DNA of 64,000 bases from UBA6814 sp040753075 (GCA_040753075.1 JBFMHA010000004.1:37386-101385); one strand, 5' to 3'. Shown: positions 16,801 to 24,628, counted from the stretch's first letter. Notes: generated by a model from the sequence alone, not told the origin. Translations and numbers: made by a program.

Positions 16801-17037
16801 CTAGTCCTCCAGGATCTCAACCGCGATGTAGTCGGCCTCGTTGTTGCGCAGGGACAGGGTGAATCCGGCCAGGCGCAGGGCCACCGGGTCCTTGAGCGGG
16901 GCGCGGCCCACCACCTGGATCTCCGCGCCGGGCACCAGGCCCATGTCCCGGATGCGGCGGCCGAGCTCGGCCGAGGCGGTGACGGTGGCTATGCGGGCGC
17001 GCTGGCCCTTGCGCAGGGAACGGAGGCTTACGGGCAT
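16801..17037 (-). CDS. feoA: FeoA, SH3-like partner of FeoB
   Basis: The 78-aa protein has the FeoA fold (LRSLRKGQRARI, then MGLVPGAEIQVVGRAPLKDP, then LRLAGFTLSLRNNEADYI) and binds the cytoplasmic side of FeoB. The start at 17037 follows AAGGA; longer in-frame versions would run through the Fur box. It directly precedes feoB. Confidence 0.9.
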   Translation of the reverse strand: MPVSLRSLRKGQRARIATVTASAELGRRIRDMGLVPGAEIQVVGRAPLKDPVALRLAGFTLSLRNNEADYIAVEILED

Positions 17038-17085
17038 GTCGGGTCCTTTCGGTTTCCGGTTGAGGTGGAGAGAGGTATAATGAGT

Positions 17086-17102
17086 TTGAGAATCATTATC
17101 AA
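17086..17102 (-). promoter_or_regulatory. Fur box upstream of feoAB
   Basis: TTGATAATGATTCTCAA on the minus strand closely matches the Fur consensus GATAATGATAATCATTATC. It lies 49 bases before the feoA start and in an AT-rich promoter segment (TATAAT-like sequence near 17076-17083 on the plus strand). Confidence 0.75.
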
Positions 17103-17253
17103 GTAGTCCGGGTAAAAAAAGTCGAACAATAGGAGAGGAGCACAAGTAACATCCCGGAACAGCTACAAAAGAACGTCAGGCCGACCCCGTTTCTTCCGGA
17201 GGCGGCGGCCTGTCGCCTCTCCCGGCCGCGCCGTGGGGAGCGGCGGCAGCCTG

Positions 17254-17472
17254 CTACCTCTTCCGGGAGGCGGAGGTCTTGGCGGTTATGACCTTGGCCC
17301 GCAGCACGTGCGGGTTGGCGCCGCCTCACCCCCCGCCCGAGCCGCAGTTCGCGCAGTTGGTGCTCTCGCTGCGGCACTGGGGAAGGTCTTCCTTGTTGCC
17401 GAAGCCCACCTTGCGGTAGATCAGGTACCCCACCGCCACGGCGATGAGGACGATGACGACGCCGGCGTTCAT
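17254..17472 (-). CDS. FeoB-associated Cys-rich membrane protein with in-frame UGA: candidate selenoprotein
   Basis: The ATG at 17472 begins a protein with one membrane helix (MNAGVVIVLIAVAVGYLIYR) and a Cys-rich tail. The frame meets TGA at 17326-17328 (codon 49) and then stays open to TAG at 17254-17256. The 23 codons after TGA encode GGANPHVLRAKVITAKTSAS plus RKR. This matches the end of the neighbouring paralog (EPNPHVMRAK...), in which TGC (Cys) stands exactly where this gene has TGA. Right after TGA a hairpin can form (17-base spacer, 6-bp stem CCCGCA/TGCGGG, 5-base loop CGUGC), close to bacterial SECIS geometry. I therefore read it as a 72-residue protein with U49. The alternative is a 48-aa truncated product ending at TGA. 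A ribosome-like AGGGGG precedes the start. Confidence 0.6.
17298..17328 (-). promoter_or_regulatory. Candidate bacterial SECIS element with UGA
   Basis: UGA at 17328-17326 is followed by 17 bases, of which the last six (17314-17309, CCCGCA) pair with 17303-17298 (TGCGGG) around a CGUGC loop. In E. coli fdhF the apical loop also starts 18 bases after UGA on a similar stem. Here the loop contains G and U but not the exact GGUCU. Confidence 0.4.
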
Positions 17473-17475
17473 GGG

Positions 17476-17664
17476 CTACCCCCTGGCCGAGCCGGCCTTG
17501 GCCCGCATGACGTGGGGGTTGGGTTCTCCGCAGCCTCCGGCGGCGCCGCACCCCGAGCAGCCGCAGCCGCAGGTGGGGGGAGCGCCCTTGATGCCGCCGA
17601 TCTTGCGGTAGACGAGGTACATGACGGCCAGGGCGATGAGGACGATGACGATTGCCGATTCCAT
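17476..17664 (-). CDS. FeoB-associated Cys-rich membrane protein
   Basis: The 62-aa protein has one N-terminal membrane helix (AIVIVLIALAVMYLVYR) and a Cys-rich tail (CGCGCSGCGAAGGCG) followed by the motif NPHVMRAK. Such proteins sit beside feoB in many bacteria and are thought to help FeoB handle Fe(II). Its stop is 3 bases before the start of a paralog on the same strand (17472), so the two are translationally close and probably arose by tandem duplication. AGGAG lies before the ATG. Confidence 0.8.
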   Translation of the reverse strand: MESAIVIVLIALAVMYLVYRKIGGIKGAPPTCGCGCSGCGAAGGCGEPNPHVMRAKAGSARG

Positions 17665-17786
17665 ATGACGCTCCTTAAATCCTTCCAGTTTAGTCGGATA
17701 TCCCCGGCGAAAAAAGGGCCTCGCCAGGGCCGGAAGGAGAGAGGGTCGTTTCCGTGTTTCCGTGTCTTGCAGGGCTCATCCTTGTG

Positions 17787-18089
17787 TCAAAAGCGCTCCG
17801 TGCGCCCGCAGGCCGGATTCGCCGCCGCCGGGTCGGGGGCGTCGCCGTTGGCCGGGCGGGCCAGGACCTTGCCGGCCAGGCCGCGGCCCAGGGTGACGGT
17901 GGTGTCCCGGACCCGGACCGAGCAGGCCCCGCAGCCGTTGCTGTTGACCACCACCCGGGACCCCGGGGTCAGGCCCATGGCGCACAGCCGGCCGCGCGCA
18001 CAGGCCCCGCCGTCGATGGCGGCGACGGTCACGGCGGTCCCGGAGGGGAACTCGCACAGCGGGCGCATGTCGTCGGCGGGGTGGCGCAT
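17787..18089 (-). CDS. FeoA-domain protein (second FeoA)
   Basis: The 100-aa protein holds one FeoA domain (PSGTAVTVAAIDGGACARGR, CAMGLTPGSRVVVN, then TVTLGRGLAGKVLA). It is Cys-enriched compared with the other FeoA (C12, a CARGRLC pair and GCGAC), with a polar C-terminal tail. It is the first gene after the strong Fur box at 18106-18123. Two FeoA-type genes around one feoB are common in sulfate reducers, and this one may regulate rather than bind FeoB. An internal ATG at residue 8 is an alternative start. Confidence 0.8.
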   Translation of the reverse strand: MRHPADDMRPLCEFPSGTAVTVAAIDGGACARGRLCAMGLTPGSRVVVNSNGCGACSVRVRDTTVTLGRGLAGKVLARPANGDAPDPAAANPACGRTERF

Positions 18090-18105
18090 AGCGGCACTGT
18101 AATGC

Positions 18106-18123
18106 TAATGAGAATCATTGTCA
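18106..18123 (-). promoter_or_regulatory. Fur box upstream of the second feoA
   Basis: TGACAATGATTCTCATTA on the minus strand is an almost complete Fur site. It lies 17 bases before the feoA-type start, overlapping the expected core promoter, which fits iron repression of the whole feo locus. Confidence 0.8.
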
Positions 18124-18264
18124 ATGGGGGGCGGGTAAATAACCTGCCCGGAGGTCGGATATTGCCGGCGGGGGGCGGTATTGTCGAGCATATGGGGGAC
18201 ATGCGGGGAGTCGCCGCCGGCCGGGGGCGTCCCGCGGCCGGCGCGGACCGAAGGGAGCAGGGGG

Positions 18265-19008
18265 CTAGCCGAACGCCGCCAGCACCGCGTCCTGGTAGGT
18301 CTCGCCCGGGGATCCGCGCCAGGTTCCCCGGGTGGTGCGCAGGATGTGCGCGCCCTTGGCCGCCAGGAGCTTGGCCGTGAACTCCGCGTCGTAGGCCACC
18401 GCGTCCTCCGGGCTCGCGGGGTCGGCGATGGCGAAGGAGCCGTAGCGAAGGGGGAAGGCCGGGTTGGTGCGGCCCGCGGCCATGGCTTCCCGGGTTTCCT
18501 GGTCCAGGAGGAAGAAGGTGGCCAGGAGCCCGCCGCCCGGGGCCAGGACCCGCCGCACCTCGTCCAGGTAGTGCTCCACGTCCGCCGGGAACATGTGGGT
18601 GAACACCGAGGAGGCCACGGCCAGATCGAAGCTCGCGTCCGGGTAGGGGAAGGTGAAGGAGTCCGCCCGGACCGTGCCGTAGGGGTAGTAGAGCCGGTTG
18701 TAGACCGGCACGTGCCGGAAGCGGAAGCTGGGGAAGCGCGGGTGGTAGCGCTCGGCGCACCATTTGATGCCGGTGGGGAAGAGGTCGAAGCCCTCGTAGG
18801 TCCCGGCCGGGACCAGCACGGGCAGCAGCGCGTGGGCGATGCGGCCCGCGCCGCAGCCGATGTCCAGCACCCGGGAGGCCGGGTGCAGGCCCAGCTCCCG
18901 CATGAGCCCCACCATCTCCCGGCCCAGGGCCGCGAAGTCCCCGCCGCCGAAGCAGACCGCCAGGTCGGGCGGGGGGACCAGCTCCGGGTGGTGCAGCGGC
19001 TCGGCCAT
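18265..19008 (-). CDS. Class I SAM-dependent methyltransferase
   Basis: The 247-aa protein shows motif I VLDIGCGAGRIAHALLP, an acidic residue at the end of strand 2 (YEGFDLFP), and the later motifs FDLAVASSVFTHMFP and VRRVLAPGGGLLATF of small-molecule and UbiE-like methyltransferases. Nothing in it names the substrate. It lies downstream of the nickel/cobalt transporter genes on the same strand with a 42-base gap, but co-function is not evident. Confidence 0.8.
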   Translation of the reverse strand: MAEPLHHPELVPPPDLAVCFGGGDFAALGREMVGLMRELGLHPASRVLDIGCGAGRIAHALLPVLVPAGTYEGFDLFPTGIKWCAERYHPRFPSFRFRHVPVYNRLYYPYGTVRADSFTFPYPDASFDLAVASSVFTHMFPADVEHYLDEVRRVLAPGGGLLATFFLLDQETREAMAAGRTNPAFPLRYGSFAIADPASPEDAVAYDAEFTAKLLAAKGAHILRTTRGTWRGSPGETYQDAVLAAFG

Positions 19009-19050
19009 GGTCCGGGACCTTACGCGGGCCCCGGCCCCGGGGCAAGGGGG

Positions 19051-19911
19051 CTAGTGGTCGCGCCCATGTCCGTGCGGCCCGTGGTCGTGGTCCGGGCCGC
19101 CGTTCGGCCCGTGCGCGTGCAGGTGCTTGTGGGCCGGGCCGTCGCCGTGCCGGTGGACGTGGACGTGGGCGCGGTCCAGGCCGCCCTGCATGGAGAGGGG
19201 CCGCTCCAGCCGGCCCTGGTCCAGCAGGGCGTCGTCGGTGAAGATGTCCAGGGTGGGGCCGTCGGCCAGGACCCTGCCCCGGTGCAGCACGATGGTGCGC
19301 TCGCACAGGTCCAGCACCATGTCCAGGTCGTGGGTGGCGATGATCTTGGTGTGGGTGAAGCTGCGCAGCAGGTCGATGAACTGCCGGCGCGCCCGGGGGT
19401 CCAGGTTGGAGGTGGGCTCGTCCAGCACCAGGATGCTGGGGTTCATGGCCAGCACCGTGGCGATGGCCACCGCCCGCTTCTCGCCGCCGGACAGGCGGTA
19501 GGGCGGCCGCGTGGCCAGGTGGGCGCAGCCCACGGTGTCCAGGGCGCCGCACACCCGCTTGGCCACCTCCAGCGGCGGCAGGCCCAGGTTCAGGGGGCCG
19601 AAGGCCACGTCGTCCTCCACCGTGGGCATGAAGAGCTGGTCGTCCGGGTCCTGGAACACCATGCCCACGGCGCGCCGCACCTCGGCCAGGGTTCCCGGGG
19701 ACAGGGGGACGTCGCCGATGCGCACCTCGCCCGCGGCCGGGGCCAGGCAGCCGTTGAGGTGCTGGAGCAGGGTGGACTTGCCCGCGCCGTTGGCGCCCAC
19801 CAGGGCCACGGACTCGCCGTGCAGGATGCGGAAGCTCACGCCCTCCAGGGCCCGGGCGCCGTCCGGGTAGGCGTACTGCAGGTCGCGGACCTCGACGATG
19901 TGGTGGCTCAT
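19051..19911 (-). CDS. nikO: ATPase of a nickel/cobalt ECF transporter with His-rich tail
   Basis: The 286-aa ABC ATPase has Walker A GANGAGKST, a Q-loop (FQDPDDQLF), signature LSGGEKRA, Walker B ILVLDEP and the switch His in ATHD. Its last 44 residues are a metal-binding tail with 13 His (for example HVHVHRH and HKHLHAH). It belongs to the CbiO/NikO branch that energises group I ECF transporters. The start overlaps the stop of the transmembrane partner by 4 bases (ATGA), so the two are translationally coupled. The His tail may store or sense Ni or Co. Confidence 0.9.
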   Translation of the reverse strand: MSHHIVEVRDLQYAYPDGARALEGVSFRILHGESVALVGANGAGKSTLLQHLNGCLAPAAGEVRIGDVPLSPGTLAEVRRAVGMVFQDPDDQLFMPTVEDDVAFGPLNLGLPPLEVAKRVCGALDTVGCAHLATRPPYRLSGGEKRAVAIATVLAMNPSILVLDEPTSNLDPRARRQFIDLLRSFTHTKIIATHDLDMVLDLCERTIVLHRGRVLADGPTLDIFTDDALLDQGRLERPLSMQGGLDRAHVHVHRHGDGPAHKHLHAHGPNGGPDHDHGPHGHGRDH

Positions 19912-20729
19912 CCCAAGGCTCCCGTGGCGATGCGGCCCAGGAGCTGGGCCAGGTTGACCGAGCGGGCCAGGGCGAAGAAGCCCAGCCAGCCCAGGGTGAA
20001 GGCCGCGTCCGCCGGGCCGGGGCGCCATTGCCGCGCCGCCCGGATCTGGCCGTCGAAGCCGCGGCAGAGCATGGCCTGGTGGATGCGCTGGGCCCGGTCC
20101 ATGGTGCGCAGCAGGAGCTGGCCGAGCATGGAGCCGTAGACCTTGAGGCCCTGGCCCCGGCCCGAGAAGGAGCGCAGGTTGCGGGCCCGGACCATGCGCA
20201 GGCCCTCCTCGGCCAGCACGAAGAGGTAGCGGTAGAGGAACAGGAGCTGGACCACGAAGACCCGCGGCGCGCCCAGCCGTCCCAGGGCCATGCACACGGT
20301 GTTGAACCCGGTGCCGGCGACGAGGGCCAGGGCCGCGCTCACGGTGAGGGCGAAGCGCAGCAGGATGGAGGCGAAGGAGACCCAGCCGCCGGAGACCTCC
20401 AGGCCGCCCCCCATGTCAAAGTGGAGAAGGGGCGCGGTGTCCAGCAGGGGGTTGAACAGGCCCACCATGAGGGCGAAGGGCGAGGCGATGGCCAGCTTGC
20501 GCAAGAGCCAGCGGACCGGGATGTCGCCCATCCCGGCCAGGACCGCCGGATACAGGGCCAGGGGCAGCAGGCCCGAGATCTCGTAGCGGCCGTAGGAGAC
20601 CACGGCCACGATGAAGCCCAGGGTGGCCGCCAGCTTGGCCCGGGGGTCCAGCCGGTGCAGGGCGGTGTCCTGGGCCGCCAGGCGGTCCAGCTCGCCGATC
20701 TGGTGCAGGGAGTTTTCGATGCCGCCCAT
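19908..20729 (-). CDS. nikQ: Transmembrane T component of a nickel/cobalt ECF transporter
   Basis: The 273-aa membrane protein has the CbiQ/NikQ fold with an N-terminal HRLDPRAKL motif and the coupling helices GLGRxx-type ARNLRSF and MLCRGFDG, whose Ala/Arg-Gly segments contact the ATPase. It follows NikMN after a 70-base gap that contains a perfect terminator hairpin, and it overlaps nikO by 4 bases. Confidence 0.9.
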   Translation of the reverse strand: MGGIENSLHQIGELDRLAAQDTALHRLDPRAKLAATLGFIVAVVSYGRYEISGLLPLALYPAVLAGMGDIPVRWLLRKLAIASPFALMVGLFNPLLDTAPLLHFDMGGGLEVSGGWVSFASILLRFALTVSAALALVAGTGFNTVCMALGRLGAPRVFVVQLLFLYRYLFVLAEEGLRMVRARNLRSFSGRGQGLKVYGSMLGQLLLRTMDRAQRIHQAMLCRGFDGQIRAARQWRPGPADAAFTLGWLGFFALARSVNLAQLLGRIATGALG

Positions 20730-20740
20730 GCGCTCCGCCG

Positions 20741-20772
20741 AAAAAAAGGGCAGGGGATCACGTCCCCTGCCC
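20741..20772 (-). terminator. Intrinsic terminator inside the nik operon
   Basis: On the minus strand GGGCAGGGGA, a 5-base loop and its exact complement (10-bp stem) are followed by seven T. It lies between the NikMN stop (20800) and the NikQ start (20729). Partial read-through would lower nikQO expression relative to nikMN. Confidence 0.85.
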
Positions 20773-20799
20773 TGTGGTGGTTCAAGGTGACGGGTTGTC

Positions 20800-21867
20800 T
20801 TACGCCGACCTGGCCCGTCTTTTCAAGAGCAGACCCACCACCCCGGCCAGGAGCAGGGTGAGCGCGCCGCCCACCAGGCCGGACACGCTGGTCCCGGGAT
20901 CCACCGCGGGCCAGGCCGGGCCGCCGGCCTCGGCGGCCTCGGCGGCCTCGGCGGCCGGGTCGGCGGGCGCGGCCTCGGCTTCCGGGGCCTTGAACCCGTA
21001 GTCCGGGAGGAAGGCGGTCTTCTCCTGGAGCCCGGCCAGGGTTTCGTGGATGCCGTGCTCCGGAGCCTCCAGCTCCTCCTTGCCGGACACGCCGGCCATG
21101 GACCACTCCAGGCCGTCCGGGTAGGCCGAGGCGAACCAGGAGAGCACCCCGCCGGTGAGCGCCGCGGCCAGGACCAGGCCGGCCAGGACCTTGCCCAGGG
21201 ACAGCCCGGCCGGAGCCGGCCGGCCCGCGGCCAGGGCCAGGACCTCGGGCCGGGCCTTGACCACGAAGCCCACCACCGCCGCGGTGACCAGGCCCTCCAC
21301 CACGCCGATGGCCAGGTGGATGGGCTGCATGAGCAGCAGGAAGGTGGAGAAGGGCAGTTCGGAGATGCCCGAGGCCGCGGTCTGGAGCACCACGCAGAAC
21401 GCGCCCAGCTGCAGCCCGGCCACCGCCGCCGCCACCGAGCCGGCCACGATGACGCCCTGGCTCGGGGAGTCGCCGACGATCTTCCGGTAGATGAAGGGGT
21501 AGGCCACGAAGCAGGGGAACACGCCCAGGTTGAAGATGTTGCAGCCCAGGGCCAGGAGCCCGCCGTCGGCGAAGAACAGGGCCTGCACCGTGAGCACCGA
21601 GGCGATGGCCAGGAACGCGGCGTGCGGTCCCAGGAGCACGGCCAGGATCAGCCCGCCGCCCAGGTGGCCGCTGGAGCCCGTGGCCGGGATGGTGAAGTTG
21701 ATCATCTGGGCTGCGAACACGAACGCCGCCAGCACGCCCATGAGCGGGACCTGGAGCGAATCGAAGCGATCGCGCAGCTTGCGCGAGCAGTGGACCATGA
21801 CCCCCGCCGTGGCCGCCCACATGACTCCGCCCACCGCGGGCGAGAGGAGAGCATCCGCCATATGCAT
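20800..21867 (-). CDS. nikMN: Substrate-specific component NikM fused to NikN (nickel/cobalt)
   Basis: The 355-aa protein starts MHMADALLSP. In CbiM/NikM the metal is held by the N-terminal amine and His2, so the ATG at 21867 must be the start; a GTG at 21870 would add a residue and break this. About 210 residues of CbiM membrane domain follow. A C-terminal NikN-like part has its periplasmic loop (EHGIHETLAGL, FLPDYGF) and a final membrane helix ending LLLKRRARSA. A low-complexity Ala/Glu/Pro stretch lies at about 285-310. AGGGGGTG precedes the start. Confidence 0.9.
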   Translation of the reverse strand: MHMADALLSPAVGGVMWAATAGVMVHCSRKLRDRFDSLQVPLMGVLAAFVFAAQMINFTIPATGSSGHLGGGLILAVLLGPHAAFLAIASVLTVQALFFADGGLLALGCNIFNLGVFPCFVAYPFIYRKIVGDSPSQGVIVAGSVAAAVAGLQLGAFCVVLQTAASGISELPFSTFLLLMQPIHLAIGVVEGLVTAAVVGFVVKARPEVLALAAGRPAPAGLSLGKVLAGLVLAAALTGGVLSWFASAYPDGLEWSMAGVSGKEELEAPEHGIHETLAGLQEKTAFLPDYGFKAPEAEAAPADPAAEAAEAAEAGGPAWPAVDPGTSVSGLVGGALTLLLAGVVGLLLKRRARSA

Positions 21868-21958
21868 CACACACCCCCTGATGCGTTGCCGGCCTTCGCA
21901 AGGGAGAGCCGGATTTATGAACAGATGTGTGTAACCTGCACCCGGCCAGGCATCTTGT

Positions 21959-21986
21959 CAACGAATTCTGCTACATTTACATAATT
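21959..21986. promoter_or_regulatory. Possible operator or promoter element upstream of nikMN
   Basis: An AT-rich spot contains the inverted repeat CGAATT-N15-AATTCG, with the direct repeat ATTCTGCTAC / ATTCGTGCTAC around it. It sits about 95-120 bases before nikMN and next to the stop of TunR. Which regulator binds is unknown, and I could not match it to a NikR site. Confidence 0.35.
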
Positions 21987-22032
21987 CGTGCTACCCGGGC
22001 GGGCTGGCGAATGGTGCGACCCGGCGCCGTCC

Positions 22033-23112
22033 CTACTCGACCCGAAGGATCACGGCGAAGGCGCTGAAGAGGGCCCAGGCCGCGGCGCCCGGGGCCAGGT
22101 CCAGGGCGTCCAGGCTGGGGGTGGTGACGATGGCGCACAGCCGGGTGTCGTCGGCCAGGCGCAGGATGACCTCGGCGTTGATGCGGCCGCGGCGCACCGC
22201 CTCCACCGCGCCGGCCAGCCGGTTTTCCGCGCTGCAACGGGGGGGCTGGCCGTCCCGGGCTCCCTCGCAGGTCAGGATGACCCAGGGGGCCTTGATCTCG
22301 GCGGTGGCGAAGGAGCCCGGCCGGAGGGCCAGGGACTGGAGGCTGTCCAGGGTGATGACCGTGGCGATGCGGTGGCCGCCCAGGGTCTCCAGCTCCACCC
22401 GGGCCTGGATGTCTCCCCGCTCCACCCGGTCCACCCGGCCGTAGAACGCGTTGCGCGCGCTGGAGGTGCGCCGCGCCTCGGCCGCCACGAAATGGGAGAG
22501 CACCTGCTGGAGGTCCGCGTCGGACACGTCCAGGTAGCCCGCGGCCAGGTTGGCCGTGGAATGGCCCAGCACCTTCTGCACCATGGGCAGGGGCAGGCCC
22601 TCGCGCAGCAGTTCGATGGCCCGGGAGCGGCGCAGCACCGTGGGGTTCACCAGGTCCCGGGGCAGGCCGGCCTCGTCCGCCCGCTCGTAGAACTTGCGGC
22701 GCAGGTGCCCCTGGTCCACGTCGAACAGCCGCGGCAGATAGACCGCCAGGTCCGGATCGGCCAGGGCCGCGGCCAGGTCCCGGGCCAGTTCGGCGGGGAT
22801 GCTCACGCTGCGGCCCGCCTCGCCGCCCCGGTCGTCGCGGCCCAGGCGCACGGCGTCCCCCTCCAGGTCCCGGGCCGGCTCCAGGTCCAGGACCTCGCCC
22901 GGCTTGGCCCCGGTGAAGCGCAACAGCAGGAAGGCCAGGAGCATGCGCTTCCGCGACGCGCGTACGTCCCGTCGGACCGGGGCGCCGGCCCAGGTCCGGA
23001 AGGCCTTCTCCAGCCCGGCCAGCTGCAGGGTGTCCAGACACTTGACCCCCGCGGGCACTACGAACACGCGCGAGGGCTTTCTGGGCGGGGTTTCGGCGGA
23101 TCCTGGGGGCAC
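22033..23112 (-). CDS. tunR: TunR-type regulator: tyrosine-recombinase fold with TOBE (Mop) domains
   Basis: The 359-aa protein joins a tyrosine-recombinase catalytic fold (about residues 20-210) to a C-terminal molybdate/tungstate-binding TOBE pair (about 220-355, for example NAFYGRVDRVERGDIQARVEL and GAVEAVRRGRINAEVIL). This architecture defines TunR, the tungstate-responsive regulator of sulfate reducers. Recombinase residues are eroded: the first Arg segment reads FTGAKPGEVL (Lys for Arg) and the HxxR box reads TVLRRS (no His), while LGHS and the terminal Tyr (AGYLDV) remain, so it binds rather than cuts DNA. The GTG at 23112 is chosen because CCAGGAG lies 6 bases before it. No tup or mod genes are in the window. 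Confidence 0.8.
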   Translation of the reverse strand: MPPGSAETPPRKPSRVFVVPAGVKCLDTLQLAGLEKAFRTWAGAPVRRDVRASRKRMLLAFLLLRFTGAKPGEVLDLEPARDLEGDAVRLGRDDRGGEAGRSVSIPAELARDLAAALADPDLAVYLPRLFDVDQGHLRRKFYERADEAGLPRDLVNPTVLRRSRAIELLREGLPLPMVQKVLGHSTANLAAGYLDVSDADLQQVLSHFVAAEARRTSSARNAFYGRVDRVERGDIQARVELETLGGHRIATVITLDSLQSLALRPGSFATAEIKAPWVILTCEGARDGQPPRCSAENRLAGAVEAVRRGRINAEVILRLADDTRLCAIVTTPSLDALDLAPGAAAWALFSAFAVILRVE

Positions 23113-23466
23113 GGTCGTCTCCTGGTGCGGCGGGAAGTCCGGCGGCCGGCCGCCGGCCAGGCCAGGATATATGGCCGGAACCCGCTTGCCAAGGAGGAGC
23201 GGAAAGCCGGACCTGGCGCCGGCCGGGGGCGCAGGGGAGGGCGCCCCGCAGTCCGGGCGATTGACGTGGGGCCGGGCCGGGACGTATGACCGGAGGCGCG
23301 GTATCTCCGGTTTTCCGTGTTCACGGCTCCGCCGCCGTCCCGCCCGGCGGGGAGGCCCTGGCGGCCCGACGCGACGGCTTCGCGCCCGGTCTGCTCCGGG
23401 CGTTGCGCCGCGGGAGCCGACGTCCGCGTTCGCGGCGTCCAAACCAGTCCATCCGAGGAGTACGCC
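23113..23466. other. Divergent promoter region between tunR and the FMN dehydrogenase
   Basis: This 354-base gap separates the two divergent genes. It has an AT island at 23165-23172 (GATATATG) that could serve tunR and a weak promoter-like pair TTGACG (23260-23265) and TATGAC (23285-23290) facing the dehydrogenase. No convincing small gene is seen. Confidence 0.4.
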
Positions 23467-24483
23467 ATGGCCGACTTCCGCGAAACCGCCAGGGAACGCA
23501 TGAAAGGCTTCTGCCGGGTCTGCCCGGTGTGCGACGGCCGCGCCTGCGCCGGCGAGGTGCCGGGCATGGGCGGCCTGGGCACGGGCTCGTCCTTCCGGGC
23601 CAACGTGGAGGCCCTGGCCCGGCTCAAGTTCAACATGCGCACCATCCACGACGCGGCCGAGCCCGACACCCGGGCCGAACTCCTGGGCATGGGCCTGTCC
23701 ATGCCGGTGCTGGCCGCGCCCATCGGCGGGGTGAGCTTCAACATGGGCGGCAAGGTCACGGAAGAGGACTACATCCGCGCCGTGCTCGCCGGCTGCAAGG
23801 CCGAGGGCCTGGTCGGCTGCACCGGCGACGGCGTGCCGGCCTTCATCCACGAGGCGGCCTTCGCCGCCATCCGGGACCTGGGCGGCTGGGGCATACCCTT
23901 CATCAAGCCCTGGGAGGACGCCGAGCTCTACGACAAGCTGGCCAAGGCCAAGGACGCCGGGGCCGCGGTCGCGGGCATGGACATCGACGCCGCGGGCCTC
24001 GTCACCCTGCGCAAGATGGGCCGGCCGGTGGGACCCAAGACCCAGGAAAAGCTGCGCGAGATCATCGGCAGGGCCGGCCTGAAGTTCATCCTCAAGGGCG
24101 TCATGACCCCCTCCGAGGCGCACCTGGCCGTGGAGGTGGGCGCGGACGCCATCGTGGTCTCCAACCACGGCGGGCGGGTCCTGGACTCCACCCCGGGCAC
24201 GGCCGAGGTCCTGCCCGCGGTGTCCGAGGCGGTGCAGGGCCGCATCCCGGTGCTGGCGGACGGCGGTGTGCGCACCGGCGGCGACGTGCTCAAGATGCTG
24301 GCCCTGGGCGCGGACGCGGTGCTGGTGGGCCGGCCCTTCGCCATCGCCGCGGTGGGCGGCCTGGAGGAGGGCGTGCGCGCCTGCATCGAGAAGCTGCGCG
24401 GCGAACTGGCCGCGGCCATGGTGCTCACCGGCACGTCCAGCACGGCGGAGATCAACCCGCACATCCTCCACGGCGTGCGCTAG
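23467..24483 (+). CDS. FMN-dependent alpha-hydroxy-acid dehydrogenase (lactate-dehydrogenase-like)
   Basis: The 338-aa TIM-barrel flavoprotein shows the family signature SNHGGR (catalytic His-Gly-Gly-Arg), the FMN-binding Lys in ILKGVMTP, and phosphate loops VLADGGVRTGGDVLK and LVGRPFA. An unusual N-terminus with Cys (CRVCPVCDGRAC) suggests a metal or Fe-S site not found in LldD or glycolate oxidase. Relatives in sulfate reducers are candidate lactate or 2-hydroxyacid dehydrogenases. The ATG at 23467 follows GAGGAG by 6 bases. It is followed by a dispersed repeat and then the hyu genes. Confidence 0.85.
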   Translation: MADFRETARERMKGFCRVCPVCDGRACAGEVPGMGGLGTGSSFRANVEALARLKFNMRTIHDAAEPDTRAELLGMGLSMPVLAAPIGGVSFNMGGKVTEEDYIRAVLAGCKAEGLVGCTGDGVPAFIHEAAFAAIRDLGGWGIPFIKPWEDAELYDKLAKAKDAGAAVAGMDIDAAGLVTLRKMGRPVGPKTQEKLREIIGRAGLKFILKGVMTPSEAHLAVEVGADAIVVSNHGGRVLDSTPGTAEVLPAVSEAVQGRIPVLADGGVRTGGDVLKMLALGADAVLVGRPFAIAAVGGLEEGVRACIEKLRGELAAAMVLTGTSSTAEINPHILHGVR

Positions 24484-24487
24484 CGCC

Positions 24488-24580
24488 TTGCCTGCGGAAT
24501 GCTGCGGCATGGAGCATGAACCTGACACGGCAACGTTGCAGTGATCGTCCTTCGCGAAAACCCGAAGGGTGTAGCATGGG
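24488..24580 (-). repeat. Dispersed hairpin repeat, copy D
   Basis: Read on the minus strand, CCCTTCGGGTTTTCGCG is followed by a tail (CTGCAACGTTGCCGTGTCAG, then CATGCCGCAGCATTCCGC) that aligns with the tail of copies A and B. It lies just after the FMN dehydrogenase stop. This is the most diverged copy. Confidence 0.4.
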
Positions 24581-24628
24581 CGTGACGCTGGCGCCGCGCC
24601 CGGCAACGGGGCGCGCAACGACGACGAC

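Noticed and set aside
17257..17325. Frameshift as the explanation for the interrupted FeoB-associated paralog
   Set aside because: The tail is in the same frame as the start; only a stop codon (TGA) interrupts it, so no shift is needed. A nonsense mutation remains the alternative to selenocysteine.
17710..17734. Terminator between the second feoA and the Cys-rich genes
   Set aside because: Six T follow on the minus strand, but the stem is only about 4 bp, too weak to call.
21868..21960. NikR operator or cobalamin riboswitch before nikMN
   Set aside because: Only a single GTGTAAC-like half site is present and no B12-box structure could be traced.
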